Origin: Terriglobia bacterium | Lineage (GTDB): Bacteria; Acidobacteriota; Vicinamibacteria; Vicinamibacterales; CAVVIG01 | Reading direction: 5' to 3' | DNA: 64,000 bases | Assembly: GCA_020073005.1 (NCBI GenBank) | Contig: JAIQFX010000008.1 | Location: 1-64,000, forward strand | In this document: positions 17,867 to 26,909 of the stretch, piece after piece | How the letters are laid out: every line of letters starts with the position of its first letter | How positions within the stretch are numbered: position 1 is the first letter of the stretch | Notes under the pieces: generated by a model | What the model was told of the DNA's origin: nothing | What the model saw: only the letters and a program-made list of their open reading frames with translations | Databases searched by the model: none | Made by a program: the position numbers and the translations under genes

Positions 17867-20131
17867 CTAGACCGCGGCTTCGGCGTAGTAGTTCTTGTAC
17901 TGGTGGCCGTAGTAGCGCGAATAGTAGTACTTGTTGCGCGCGAAATCGACCCGGTTGAGGACCACGGCGATGTAGCGCGGCCGGCTCGACACGACCGTGT
18001 CGATGGCGCGCTCGGCGAGTCGCCGGCGCGTCATCTCGGCGCCGACCACGAACGTCACGCCCGAGACGAGCGGGGCGAGGATGACGGCGTCGGTGACGGC
18101 CAGCACGGGCGGCGTGTCGATGATGATCCAGTCGAAGGGCCCGTGCGCCAGATTCGTCAGCAGCGTCTTCATCCGCTCCGATGAGAGCAGCTCGGACGGA
18201 TTGGGCGGCGTCTTGCCGGCCGTGATCGCGAGCAGGTTGGGATCCACGGTCCGCTGGATGACGTCGCGGACGCGGGCCTGTCCGATGAGCACCTGCGACA
18301 GCCCGCGATCGTTGGTGAGACGCAGCGGCCGGTGCAGTCCGGGCCGGCGCATGTCCCCATCGATCAGCAGCACGCGCGATCCGCCGTACGCGAGCGCCAT
18401 CGCGATGTTCGCGGCGGTCGTCGTCTTGCCTTCGAGCGGCTGCGCGCTGGTGACGATGAGGATCTTCGTGCCGTTGCCGGGATACTTCGAGATGAGCGAC
18501 GTCCGCAGCGATCGGAACGCTTCGCCGAAATCGTGCGGCACGTGCGACGAGGTCAGCAACGGATGTTTGTCGCCGCGGACCGAAGGAACCAGCCCCAGGA
18601 AGGGCAGCTTGAGCCGGCGCATGATGTCTTCCGGCGTCTTGATCGTGTCGTTCATGTAGTCCAGGCCGAACGCCACACCGATGGCGAGGACGAGGCCCAC
18701 AATAATCGACATCAGCCAGGTGCGCCGTCCGGTCGGCGTCAGCGGCGCCTTCGGCACTTCGGCGCGGTCGACGATGCGAACGTTGTTCTGCCGGCTGTTG
18801 CTGGACACGCGCAGTTCTTTTTCGCGCTGGAGCAGCGACTCGTACACCGTGCGGTTGCTCCGCGCCTCGCGCTCCATCACGTTGTAGCCCACGCTCTTCT
18901 GGCTGAGATCCTGCGCGTCGGCCTTGGCCGCCTCGAGATTGGCGGAGAGCATCCGCTCCTCGAGGACCGCCGAGTCGTAGTCGTTCTTGATCGTCTGCAA
19001 AGCCTTGGTGGTCTCGAAGTCCAGCTGGCGCTGCGTGTCCTGAATCTGCGCGAGGTTCGCCTGCACGGCGGGGTGCTTCGACTGGTACCGCTCTTCGAGC
19101 CGCGTCTTCTCGCGCAGCAGCTCGTTCATCTTGCTCTTGAGCGTCTGGACCTGCGGGTTCTGCGCGATCACCGGAATCGCGTCCGGCGACGCGGTGCCCG
19201 AGATCGATTTCACCTGGTTGTAGAGCGCTTCCTTCTGGACCTTCGCCGTCCGCGCCTTGATGAGGGCATCGTTGAGCTGCGTCAGCCGCTGCGTGACGAT
19301 GTTCTGCTTGTCGTCCAGCGACATCGCATTCTGCTTGACGCGGTACTCGGAGAGCGCCTGCTCGCTCTCCTGGACCTTCTTCTGCTGTTTCTCCAGCTCG
19401 GTCGCGAGCCAGTCCAGCATATTCTGCGAGGCGCCGAGCTTCACGGCGAGGTTCTGTTCGACGTATTCGTCGATGAGCGTATTGACGGCGATGGCGGCAA
19501 ACTTCGGGTCGGCGGACGTGAACGTCACGTCGACCAGGCGGCTGGTGCGAATCGGATCCACGCCGACGCGCCCGATGAACGCGCTGACCAGGGCCGATTC
19601 GTCCGGCGATTCATCCACCTTGGGCGCTTCCGTCTGCGCGGCCGGCGCCGGGCGGACGAGGTTCATCAGCCGGGCCTCGAAATCGCGAATCATCGAGACC
19701 GGCGTCGACGGCGGCGTCGCCGTGCCGTTGAATTCAGGAACGGTTTCGAGCTTCAGCCGCTTGATCACGCGCCGCGTGAGGTCGCGGCCCTTCAGAATCC
19801 GGAATTGCGTGTTGTAGTACGGCTCGGGGTCTTCGTAGTACGTGTTTTCGGCGTTGTTGAGCCCGGGCACCGCGGTCGATCGCTCGTCCTCGATGAGCAG
19901 TTGCGCGCGCGCCTGATAGAGCTGCACATTCGTGTAGCCCTGAATCATCATCACGGCCGTCGTCAGCACGAAGACGGTGACCGCGATGCGCCGGTAGCGG
20001 TACAGCACCGCGAGGCGATCGAGAATGTGGATATCCGCGTCCGGCGTGTACGACGCGTTGGGGGCGGGCGGTCCCGCAGCGCCTCCGGCGGCGGGTTCCG
20101 GGCGCGGCGTGTTCGGGGAAGGTTCAGACAT
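17867..20131 (-). CDS. Wzc-like polysaccharide co-polymerase / autophosphorylating tyrosine kinase
   Basis: The protein has 754 residues starting MSEPSPNTPRPEP. The order is a Pro/Ala-rich start, first membrane segment (RRIAVTVFVLTTAVMMI), Wzz domain, long coiled-coil (about residues 230-460), second membrane segment (WLMSIIVGLVLAIGVAFGL), then a BY-kinase domain with Walker A TSAQPLEGKTTT near residue 567, LLIDGDMRRP (Walker A') and IIIDTPP (Walker B). It ends in a Tyr cluster, NKYYYSRYYGHQYKNYY, the usual autophosphorylation tail. It controls exopolysaccharide chain length and export in the inner membrane. The gene follows the small secreted protein by 10 nt. Confidence 0.9.
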   Translation of the reverse strand: MSEPSPNTPRPEPAAGGAAGPPAPNASYTPDADIHILDRLAVLYRYRRIAVTVFVLTTAVMMIQGYTNVQLYQARAQLLIEDERSTAVPGLNNAENTYYEDPEPYYNTQFRILKGRDLTRRVIKRLKLETVPEFNGTATPPSTPVSMIRDFEARLMNLVRPAPAAQTEAPKVDESPDESALVSAFIGRVGVDPIRTSRLVDVTFTSADPKFAAIAVNTLIDEYVEQNLAVKLGASQNMLDWLATELEKQQKKVQESEQALSEYRVKQNAMSLDDKQNIVTQRLTQLNDALIKARTAKVQKEALYNQVKSISGTASPDAIPVIAQNPQVQTLKSKMNELLREKTRLEERYQSKHPAVQANLAQIQDTQRQLDFETTKALQTIKNDYDSAVLEERMLSANLEAAKADAQDLSQKSVGYNVMEREARSNRTVYESLLQREKELRVSSNSRQNNVRIVDRAEVPKAPLTPTGRRTWLMSIIVGLVLAIGVAFGLDYMNDTIKTPEDIMRRLKLPFLGLVPSVRGDKHPLLTSSHVPHDFGEAFRSLRTSLISKYPGNGTKILIVTSAQPLEGKTTTAANIAMALAYGGSRVLLIDGDMRRPGLHRPLRLTNDRGLSQVLIGQARVRDVIQRTVDPNLLAITAGKTPPNPSELLSSERMKTLLTNLAHGPFDWIIIDTPPVLAVTDAVILAPLVSGVTFVVGAEMTRRRLAERAIDTVVSSRPRYIAVVLNRVDFARNKYYYSRYYGHQYKNYYAEAAV

Positions 20132-20141
20132 CAGCGCGACG

Positions 20142-20645
20142 CTACTTACCTGGACTGATTGGTTCTCCCACTGTCGTCGTCGCGAGCACGCCAGACGCGG
20201 CGGCCTCGGTCGTGACGGCGGCCGCCGACGGCGTGGTGTTTCCGAGGATCCCTGCAAACGGCGGAATCCTGAACGGCAGCTTCACGACCGCGGACAACGC
20301 CTGACCGGCGTTCACGTTCAGTATCTGCGTCGCCGCCAGCACCGTGCGGTCCGTGCCCATCACTTCGACGATGTAGTTGCCCGGGTCGACGGACTTGAAC
20401 ACAAAGGCACCGGTGTTGTCCGTCAGCTGTGTCTCGATGACGCGGCCGAACCGCACGTCGCGCAACCGGACCGTCGCGTTCCCCAGCTGTCCGCCCGTCG
20501 ACGTAAGTGCATTGCCCTGAATGATCGACAGCACGTTGCCGTGCGTACCCGGCAGCAATCTCGGTACGACGAACTGCGTCTGCGCTCCAGCCTGGAGCCC
20601 GCCGGCGACGAGGAGCGTCATGATGAGCAGTGCAGATCTGGTCAT
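20142..20645 (-). CDS. Small secreted protein with carboxypeptidase-regulatory-like domain
   Basis: The protein has 167 residues with a clear signal peptide (MTRSALLIMTLLVAGGLQAGAQ). The middle part, TVRLRDVRFGRVIETQLTDN followed by TGAFVFKSVDPGNYIVEV, is the beta-sandwich CarboxypepD_reg/SpaA-like pattern. The C-terminus is rich in Ala and Thr. It is the first gene of an apparent operon with the Wzc-like kinase and the O-antigen-ligase-like gene and is driven from the AT-rich region at 20646-20921. It may be a periplasmic or surface partner of exopolysaccharide export; no enzymatic motif is seen. Confidence 0.7.
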   Translation of the reverse strand: MTRSALLIMTLLVAGGLQAGAQTQFVVPRLLPGTHGNVLSIIQGNALTSTGGQLGNATVRLRDVRFGRVIETQLTDNTGAFVFKSVDPGNYIVEVMGTDRTVLAATQILNVNAGQALSAVVKLPFRIPPFAGILGNTTPSAAAVTTEAAASGVLATTTVGEPISPGK

Positions 20646-20921
20646 GTCGTCATCCCTTGCTGTTGCCCTTATCGGTCGAATGGGCCTCGCTGGAAAGGTC
20701 CCTTCTAAATGACTCTATAAGACACTAAAGTCATTTGTAGTCATGCTACCATATCGACACAAGCCCGACAACAACTTACGCGGAGTCAAGCCCGGCGGGA
20801 ACGGACCGGGGCGGGATAGTCAATTCAGGCTATCCTATTGAAGAAGTAGGCTCTTGCAGCCCGAATTCTACCTCAGGACCGCGTTTCACACGAAAACATC
20901 GTGCATTCGGGCGTAGGTAAT
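20646..20921. promoter_or_regulatory. AT-rich divergent promoter region upstream of the EPS operon
   Basis: The 276-bp gap holds no convincing gene. On the minus strand 20745-20709 reads TGACTACAAATGACTTTAG then TGTCTTATAGAGTCA, giving three TGACT/AGTCA-type half sites. TGACTTTA is shared with the regions at 14586-14749 and 57482-57806, so a common regulator or promoter class is possible. Confidence 0.45.
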
Positions 20922-21974
20922 ATGCGCTGGCGAGCGACCGTCGTCATCCTCGCCGCCGGCGCGGCCCTGGCGCCTCTACCGAAGACGCTCGTTGAGCGGC
21001 TCTATTCGGGTGGCGCCTACGGCTTCCTCCAGCCGGTTCTGACGTCGATCTCTAATCTCGCGCCCTTCGCGATCCTCGACGTTCTGGTGATCGCGATCGT
21101 CGCCCTGTGGCTCGGCTTCGCCGTGCGGGACGTCCGCCGATCCCGGTTCCGCGCTGCCGTCCCCATCCTGCTTCGGACGGTGGTGTGGACGTCGGCGATC
21201 TATCTGGTGTTCTTGCTGGCGTGGGGGCTCAACTATCGTCGCGTGCGTCTGGTCGAGGCGCTTGGCGTGGACGCCGCGCGGGTCTCGCCCGGAACATTGC
21301 GGCGCGCCGCCAATCTCACGGTCGCGCGGATGAACGCGCTGCACGATCGCGCGCACGCCGATGGGTGGCCGGCGGCGAGCACCATCGAGCCGGCGCTGGC
21401 CGGCGGGTTCGGACAGGCGATGGACGCGATCGGGCGGCATTCTCCAATCGTCGCGCGTCCCAAGCACACGCTCCTGGACTGGTACTTCCAGCGCGCCGGT
21501 GTCTCCGGCATGACGGATCCGATCTTCCTGGAGACGCTGGTGGCCGGCGATCTGCTCCCGTTCGAGCGCCCCTTCGTCGTCGCGCACGAGTGGAGCCACC
21601 TGAGCGGCATCGCGGATGAGGGCGAAGCGAACTTCTCTGGCTGGCTGACGTGCCTGCGCGGTTCCACCGGCGATCAGTACAGCGGCTGGCTGTTTCTCTA
21701 CGAAGAGCTCTCGGGCGCGAGCGGTGCCCGCGAGCGCGCGCGGCTTGCCGCGACGCTGGCGGCCGGCCCGCGCGACGATCTGCGCGCCGTGCGCGAGCGG
21801 CTGGCGCGCCACGTCAATCGACGTGTCGCCGCGGCCGGATGGCAGGTCTACGACTCGTATCTCAAGGCCAATCGCGTCGATGCCGGCACGGCCAGCTACG
21901 ACGAGGTCGTGCGGCTCGTGCTGGGCGCGCGACTTCCTGGCGGGCGATCACCGCTGGATGACCTATCGCAGTGA
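20922..21974 (+). CDS. DUF3810-family membrane protein with zinc-protease-like HExxH motif
   Basis: The protein has 350 residues from ATG 20922 (AGGTAAT before it); GTG 20901 would add seven residues. Three hydrophobic segments occupy the first 115 residues (VVILAAGAALAPL, ILDVLVIAIVALWLGFAV, TVVWTSAIYLVFLLAWGL). The soluble part contains VVAHEWSHLSGIADEGEANF, the DUF3810 signature with HExxH and a downstream Glu-Ala-Asn, as in gluzincin-like peptidases. Function is unknown for the family. It is divergent from the EPS operon and converges on truA. Confidence 0.75.
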   Translation: MRWRATVVILAAGAALAPLPKTLVERLYSGGAYGFLQPVLTSISNLAPFAILDVLVIAIVALWLGFAVRDVRRSRFRAAVPILLRTVVWTSAIYLVFLLAWGLNYRRVRLVEALGVDAARVSPGTLRRAANLTVARMNALHDRAHADGWPAASTIEPALAGGFGQAMDAIGRHSPIVARPKHTLLDWYFQRAGVSGMTDPIFLETLVAGDLLPFERPFVVAHEWSHLSGIADEGEANFSGWLTCLRGSTGDQYSGWLFLYEELSGASGARERARLAATLAAGPRDDLRAVRERLARHVNRRVAAAGWQVYDSYLKANRVDAGTASYDEVVRLVLGARLPGGRSPLDDLSQ

Positions 21975-22013
21975 CGCATGCGCTCCGCGCCGTTGAGGCG
22001 GACCGCGAGCGTC

Positions 22014-22835
22014 TTACGCGAGCGGCGTTGCGGCGCGCAGCGGGACGTCGCGGCGATCGCCCTGGTAGTACACGCGCTCGAGGAACAGCCCCGATGGCGG
22101 AGCGGTGAGTCGCGCCGGCACGCCGGACGCTTCGCTGAGCCACTGCGCCGCCACGTGAGGCGCGGCGGCGCCGCGTCCGATTTCGGCGAGCACGCCGACG
22201 ATCCGCCGCACCATTTTCCAGAGGAAATGCGATCCTTCGATGCCGATCAAGACGAGGCTGCCGTCTTCGACGATCTCCAGGCGATCGACGAGCACGAGCG
22301 TCGACGGCGCGGGCGAGCCGGCGTCAGTATCGTCGCCCGGGTCGCCCGGGTCGCGCGCGTCGAGGGCCGTGAACGACTTGAAGTCGCGCATGCCGACGAA
22401 CGCGCGCGCGGCGTCGCGCATGGGCGCGAGATCCAGCGGGTCCTTGACCCACCAGACGTACGCCTTCGCGAACGCCGTGCGGCGGATCGCGATCTGATAG
22501 AGGTACCGGCGCGCGACGGCGTCGTGTCGCGCATGAAACCGGTGCGGCACCTGCGCGGCCGCGAGGATGTTGATGTCGGCCGGCAACTCGTCGTTGATCC
22601 GCCGGCGCAGCGTGTCGGGCGGCAGCGTCGTGCTGACGTCGAGATGCGCCACCTGCGCGAGCGCGTGGACGCCCGCGTCGGTGCGGCCGGCGCCGTAGAG
22701 CTCGAAATCCTTACGCGACGTCACCGTGTGGACCGCGCGGTCTATTTCACCCTGAATGGTCCGGGCGTTCTTCTGAATCTGCCAGCCGCTGTAGCGCGTC
22801 CCGGCGTACTCGATGGTGAGCTTGAACCGCGGCAC
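22014..22835 (-). CDS. truA: tRNA pseudouridine(38-40) synthase TruA
   Basis: The protein has 273 residues, the normal TruA length. It starts MPRFKLTIEYAGTRYSGWQI and has the catalytic motif GRTDAGVHA with Asp53. LWKMVRRIVGVL near residue 210 is also conserved. It makes pseudouridine at positions 38-40 in the anticodon arm of several tRNAs in the cytoplasm. It is divergent from the FHA-GAF-phosphatase gene, separated by 57 bp. Confidence 0.95.
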   Translation of the reverse strand: MPRFKLTIEYAGTRYSGWQIQKNARTIQGEIDRAVHTVTSRKDFELYGAGRTDAGVHALAQVAHLDVSTTLPPDTLRRRINDELPADINILAAAQVPHRFHARHDAVARRYLYQIAIRRTAFAKAYVWWVKDPLDLAPMRDAARAFVGMRDFKSFTALDARDPGDPGDDTDAGSPAPSTLVLVDRLEIVEDGSLVLIGIEGSHFLWKMVRRIVGVLAEIGRGAAAPHVAAQWLSEASGVPARLTAPPSGLFLERVYYQGDRRDVPLRAATPLA

Positions 22836-22875
22836 GCGCCATTCTAGACCGCCCGCGAGAGCGGCAGGCTTCGCT

Positions 22876-22881
22876 TATAAT
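22876..22881 (+). promoter_or_regulatory. -10 box (TATAAT) for a leaderless mRNA
   Basis: A consensus TATAAT ends 11 nt before ATG 22893, and no ribosome-binding sequence lies between. Transcription should begin within a few bases of the start codon. Confidence 0.55.
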
Positions 22882-22892
22882 CCCACTTCCGC

Positions 22893-24509
22893 ATGGCTGA
22901 CGCCCCCGCGCCACGTCTCGTGATCACCGATGCGCTCGGCCGCCGCATCGTCACGATCGACAAGCCGCTGTTCACCATCGGCCGTCGCAGCGAGACGGAT
23001 CTGCGCCTGCCGGGCGCCGACATCTCGCGCGTCCACGCCGAGATCACGCTCGAGAACGGCGTCTGCACCGTGCGCGACAAGCAGTCGCGCTTCGGGACGT
23101 TCGTCAACGGCGAGCGCGTCAACGAAAAGGTGCTCGTGCACGGCGACGAGCTCCGGCTCGGACAGGCGGGCGACACCGAGATCGTGTTCTTCGTCGACGA
23201 GGATTCGCCGTCGGTGGAGAAGAGCGCGATTTCCGCGGCGACCGAGCTGCGGCAGATGGCCGCGCTGCTCGAAGGCCTGCGCGCGCTCGGGTCCGGCCGC
23301 GTGCTCGACGAAGTGCTCGCGCTCGTGCTCGATTCGGCCATCGACGTCACGGGCGCCGAGCGCGGGTTCATCATGCTCGCCAACGCGGACAAGCAGCTCG
23401 AGTTCAAGCTCGCGCGGGCCCGCGGCAAGGTGACGCTGCCCGGCCGCACGTTCGAGACGAGCCGCAAGATTCCCGAGAACGTATTCGCGACCGGCAAGCA
23501 GACGATCGTCGAGGACCTCCTGGACGGCGATCTCGCGCAGCTCCACACCGGCACGGTCGCGCTCGGCATCCGCCACGTCCTCTGCACGCCGCTGCGGCTC
23601 GTGCGCTACGTCGAGCGCGCGGATCAGAAGGGCGCCGACGAGTTGATCGGCGTGCTGTACCTCGACAGCCGCGAGCGCGGCGCGCTGCGATCCGCGTCCG
23701 CGACCTCGGCGCTCGACACGCTGTCGGCGGAAGCGGCGCTGGCGATCGAGAACGCGCGGCTGTACCGCGAGGCGCTGGACAAGGCGAAGTTCGAGCAGGA
23801 GCTCAAGGTCGCCGCCGCGATCCAGCAGTCGCTGCTGCCGCCCGCCCATCGCGAAGGCGCGTTCTACTCGACCGCCGCCGCTTCTGTCGCGTGCCGCGCG
23901 GTGGGAGGCGATTTCTTCGACTACGTCGACCTGCCGTCCAGCCAGTTCGGGTTCATCGTGGGAGACGTCGCGGGCAAGGGATCGCCGGCGGCGCTGCTCG
24001 CCGCGGCCGTGCTCGGCATGTTCAGCGCGGAGGCGACGTACCAGCCCAACGCCGCGCCGCTCATCATGCGGCTCAATCACGGCCTGTTCCGCCGCTCCAT
24101 CGAAGCGCGGTTCCTGACGACGTTCTACGGCATGCTGGCGCCGGATGGATCGCTGACGTACTGCAACGCCGGGCACAACGCCCCGCTGCTCGTCGGCGCG
24201 TCCAGCATCCGCCGGCTCGAGACCGGCGGCGTCGTGCTGGGGCTCTTCGAGCACGCGTCGTTCGACGAGGAAACCGTCAAGCTGCAGAAGGGCGACGTCA
24301 TCGTCGCGTTCAGCGACGGCGTCACCGAGGCGCTCAACCCCGAGGGCGAGGAGTACATGGACGATCGCCTGCTGGCCTGCGTCAGCGCGCACCGCGGCAA
24401 GGGGCCGCAGGAGATCATGGACGCGCTGCTGGCGGACCTGCGCGCGTTCTGCCGCGACGCCACGCAGAACGACGACGTCACGCTCGTCATCGTCAAGTAC
24501 AGCGGGTGA
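22893..24509 (+). CDS. FHA-GAF-PP2C (SpoIIE/RsbU-type) signalling phosphatase
   Basis: The protein has 538 residues. An FHA domain (about 10-100) shows FTIGRRSETDLRLPG, SRVHAEI and GTFVNGERV, the phosphothreonine-binding loops. A GAF domain covers about 120-290. After a helical linker (FEQELKVAAAIQQSLLPP), a PPM phosphatase domain runs from about 325 to the end with VGGDFFDYVDL, VGDVAGKGSPAALL and AFSDGVTEALNPEGEEY, and ends QNDDVTLVIVKY, with the Asp residues that hold the metals. Such proteins dephosphorylate anti-anti-sigma factors or other Ser/Thr phosphoproteins. No partner STAS/anti-sigma gene is adjacent. Confidence 0.9.
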   Translation: MADAPAPRLVITDALGRRIVTIDKPLFTIGRRSETDLRLPGADISRVHAEITLENGVCTVRDKQSRFGTFVNGERVNEKVLVHGDELRLGQAGDTEIVFFVDEDSPSVEKSAISAATELRQMAALLEGLRALGSGRVLDEVLALVLDSAIDVTGAERGFIMLANADKQLEFKLARARGKVTLPGRTFETSRKIPENVFATGKQTIVEDLLDGDLAQLHTGTVALGIRHVLCTPLRLVRYVERADQKGADELIGVLYLDSRERGALRSASATSALDTLSAEAALAIENARLYREALDKAKFEQELKVAAAIQQSLLPPAHREGAFYSTAAASVACRAVGGDFFDYVDLPSSQFGFIVGDVAGKGSPAALLAAAVLGMFSAEATYQPNAAPLIMRLNHGLFRRSIEARFLTTFYGMLAPDGSLTYCNAGHNAPLLVGASSIRRLETGGVVLGLFEHASFDEETVKLQKGDVIVAFSDGVTEALNPEGEEYMDDRLLACVSAHRGKGPQEIMDALLADLRAFCRDATQNDDVTLVIVKYSG

Positions 24510-24530
24510 CGCGCCCGGCGGCGCGCCGCC

Positions 24531-25481
24531 TTACTGATCGAACGGCGTGCCGGTGATCACGGCCTGCCAGGCTTTCGCCAGCCGCTCGGTCGGCAGCCAC
24601 GCGACGGGATAGGTCGGCGCTTTCGCGTCCTTGACCGGTTCGAACATCCGCGTCTTCATGTCGCCGTAGAATCCCGCCTTCTCGGAGACCGGCCGCAACG
24701 CGCTCGACGTCGATCCCGGCTCCGGCAGTCGCGCCGCGAGCATGTCTTCGTACAGCAATTTGGCCACGTCGCGCGATCGCCCGACCGCGTGACCGATCCC
24801 CGGCTCCTGCGCGTACGCCCACAGCGCGCCCGCCCGCCGGTTCACCGCGAAGAGTCCGACGATCGTGTTGACGCGGAACTCGAGATCCTTTTCGCCCGTG
24901 AACAGGATGCCCGGGACGTTGCGCGCGGCCTGCGACGCGAGCGCCGTGTAATAGACGTTGCCCTTGTTCACGATGAACGCGAGGACGCGCTCGGGCTTCC
25001 ACGCGACGAACTCGTAGTTGAACTCGCCGCCGGCGGACATGCCCCACAACAGCAGCGGCGCCGACGCCAGCTCCGGATGGTTCGCGCGCGACGCGAACGT
25101 CGCCAGCGCGTCGATCAGCGCTTGGCCGCTGCCTTTCGACACGTCGACGTAGTGCTCGATGAACATCTGATCGTGTTGCTTGTCGGTGAACTGGCAGCCG
25201 ACGAGCGCGAGCCTGTTGCGTGTGGCGAACGTCTGCCAGAACTCCTCGTCCGCCTGCGGCCGCCCGTCGCCGTTCGATCCCGGCACGAGGACGACGATCG
25301 CGCGGACGGGTCCGGCGCCGTCGGGAAGCCAGAGACGGAAGTTCGCCTTGTCGTAGTTGTTGCCGGGCGTTCCCGTCAGGTCGAGCGTCGCCGCTCGAGC
25401 CGCTCCGGCGGCCGGCAGCAGCATGGCGACACACGCGATCGTGCGCAAGGCGCTCATCACGCTCACCAGGGGACGTCGCAT
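24531..25481 (-). CDS. Secreted alpha/beta-hydrolase-like protein
   Basis: The protein has 316 residues from ATG 25481, chosen because GAGGTG lies 6 nt upstream; ATG 25493 has no such site. A signal peptide ends AAGAARAATL. VVLVPGSNGDGRP is like an oxyanion-hole loop and LLLWGMSAGGEFNYEF holds the nucleophile elbow G-x-S-x-G (GMSAG), followed by VLAFIVNKGN and GILFTGEKDLEFR in the Asp region. It is likely a periplasmic esterase or peptidase of unknown substrate, the last gene of a three-gene set with a lipoprotein and a GT2. Confidence 0.75.
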   Translation of the reverse strand: MRRPLVSVMSALRTIACVAMLLPAAGAARAATLDLTGTPGNNYDKANFRLWLPDGAGPVRAIVVLVPGSNGDGRPQADEEFWQTFATRNRLALVGCQFTDKQHDQMFIEHYVDVSKGSGQALIDALATFASRANHPELASAPLLLWGMSAGGEFNYEFVAWKPERVLAFIVNKGNVYYTALASQAARNVPGILFTGEKDLEFRVNTIVGLFAVNRRAGALWAYAQEPGIGHAVGRSRDVAKLLYEDMLAARLPEPGSTSSALRPVSEKAGFYGDMKTRMFEPVKDAKAPTYPVAWLPTERLAKAWQAVITGTPFDQ

Positions 25482-25494
25482 CGTGCACCTCATA

Positions 25495-26094
25495 TCAGGG
25501 GAGTTTCGCGTTCGGATAATCACGGCGCGCCTGCTCCAGCATCGCCAGCGCCCGCGCGTCGTTCGCTTCCTGCAGGAACCTGTAGGCCTCGTGATACTCC
25601 TTCGTGTCGGGATCGCCGACGCCGATCCAGCCAAGTCCAAACGCGGGGCCGTAGCTCCCGTCGGCGGCCGTGATCCCGGCGTACAGATTGAAAGCGCCGG
25701 CCTTCTTCAGCAGGAACGGCGTCTTGACCACGCGGCCCGCGTCCGCCACGGGAAAAGCGCCGTTGGGGGGCACGATGAAATACTCCTGACTGCCCTTCGG
25801 GTAGGCATGCACCCAGATCTGCGGCCGGGGATCCTGCTTGTGCACCACCTTCGAGTAGACCGTCACCTCCCAGCCCTTCCGATCGGGCGTCGCCTGAACG
25901 GACAGGCCGACGAGGCGCAGATCGTCGCCGAGCGGCCCGTCGAGGTGTATCGGCAGCGCGGCCACCATCGCGGCTTCCGTAATCGCCGGGGCGGGCGACG
26001 CGGTCGCGGTGGCGGGCGGCGGCTCCCGCTTGCATCCGGTGGAGACGAGCGCGCACAGCACCAGCGACGATCCAGCGATCAGCGTTCTTCTCAT
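25495..26094 (-). CDS. Predicted lipoprotein of unknown function
   Basis: The protein has 199 residues from ATG 26094, with GGGAG upstream. The N-terminus has a lipobox, LCALVSTGC, so Cys should be lipidated. The mature part contains IWVHAYPKGSQEYFIVPP and FLLKKAGAFNLYAGI, a beta-rich region, then a helical end (YRFLQEANDARALAMLEQAR) like a single TPR unit. No known family is recognised with certainty. It lies 10 nt after the GT2 gene and 13 nt before the hydrolase gene, so the three are probably one operon. Confidence 0.7.
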   Translation of the reverse strand: MRRTLIAGSSLVLCALVSTGCKREPPPATATASPAPAITEAAMVAALPIHLDGPLGDDLRLVGLSVQATPDRKGWEVTVYSKVVHKQDPRPQIWVHAYPKGSQEYFIVPPNGAFPVADAGRVVKTPFLLKKAGAFNLYAGITAADGSYGPAFGLGWIGVGDPDTKEYHEAYRFLQEANDARALAMLEQARRDYPNAKLP

Positions 26095-26104
26095 CCTCAC
26101 TCCC

Positions 26105-26827
26105 TCACACTTTGCGGACGAGGCGCCATTTGATGAGCGTCATGATAGCCCGCACGCCGTCCCTCCAATTGATCGTCTTGCCGTCCGCGCGCGTCCGCGG
26201 CTGATAACTGATGGCGACTTCCCGGATCGTGCATCCGTGCCGCAGCAGCTTGGACGTGATCTCCGGCTCGATCTCGAACCGGTCGCTCTCGAGGGCGAGC
26301 CCCTTCAGCACAGGCGTCCGGCAGAGCTTGTAGCACGTCTCCATATCGGTGAGGCTGGCGCCGTAGAGGAGGTTCGTCAGGCTTGTCAGGAAACGGTTCG
26401 CGAAGACCGCCAGCGGCCGTCCCTCGCGCGCTCCCGAGAGGAAGCGCGAGCCGAAGACGGCCTGCGTCGACGGGTCTTCGAGAAACGGCGCGACCAGGCG
26501 GGGGTACTCCTCGGGACTCAGCTCGAGGTCCGCGTCCTGAATGATGACCAGGTCGCCGGTCGCCGCCTCGAGGCCCGTCCTGACGGCCGCGCCCTTCCCG
26601 CGGTTCGCCGGCTGCAGGATCACGCGCGCGCGTCCTTCGCGCCGCACGCCCTCCAGCACGTCGCGCGTGCCGTCGGTCGAGCCATCGTCGACGACGATGA
26701 TCTCCTTGCGCAGCCCGTGGACGTCGACGGCGTTGACCCGCGCAATCACCGTGGCGATTGTTCGGAGTTCGTTGTACGCCGGGATGATGACCGAGAGTGT
26801 CGTGATGTCAGTCGTAGTGGCCGCCAT
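26105..26827 (-). CDS. Family 2 glycosyltransferase (dolichyl-phosphate mannose synthase-like)
   Basis: The protein has 240 residues, the GT2 DPM1-like length without a membrane domain. It shows LSVIIPAYNELRTIATVI at the start, IIVVDDGSTDGTRDVLE, GKGAAVRTGLEAATGDLVII and DADLELSPEEYP (DxD). The C-terminus lists conserved EPEITSKLLRHG and YQPRTRADGKTINWRDGVRA. It transfers a sugar from a nucleotide sugar to a polyprenyl phosphate at the inner membrane face. It is divergent from a large GT-C-like membrane protein that could use that lipid-linked sugar. Confidence 0.9.
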   Translation of the reverse strand: MAATTTDITTLSVIIPAYNELRTIATVIARVNAVDVHGLRKEIIVVDDGSTDGTRDVLEGVRREGRARVILQPANRGKGAAVRTGLEAATGDLVIIQDADLELSPEEYPRLVAPFLEDPSTQAVFGSRFLSGAREGRPLAVFANRFLTSLTNLLYGASLTDMETCYKLCRTPVLKGLALESDRFEIEPEITSKLLRHGCTIREVAISYQPRTRADGKTINWRDGVRAIMTLIKWRLVRKV

Positions 26828-26895
26828 CGAGTGTGAGGACGCGGTCTCCGTAGCCCCGCCGCACGCGCGGCGTCCAACCCGTCCGGGCCGACGGA

Positions 26896-26901
26896 TAGAA
26901 T
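26896..26901 (+). promoter_or_regulatory. Putative -10 box (TAGAAT) for a leaderless mRNA
   Basis: TAGAAT ends 8 nt before ATG 26910 and no ribosome-binding sequence is present between them. Confidence 0.4.
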
Positions 26902-26909
26902 AGCGCGCA

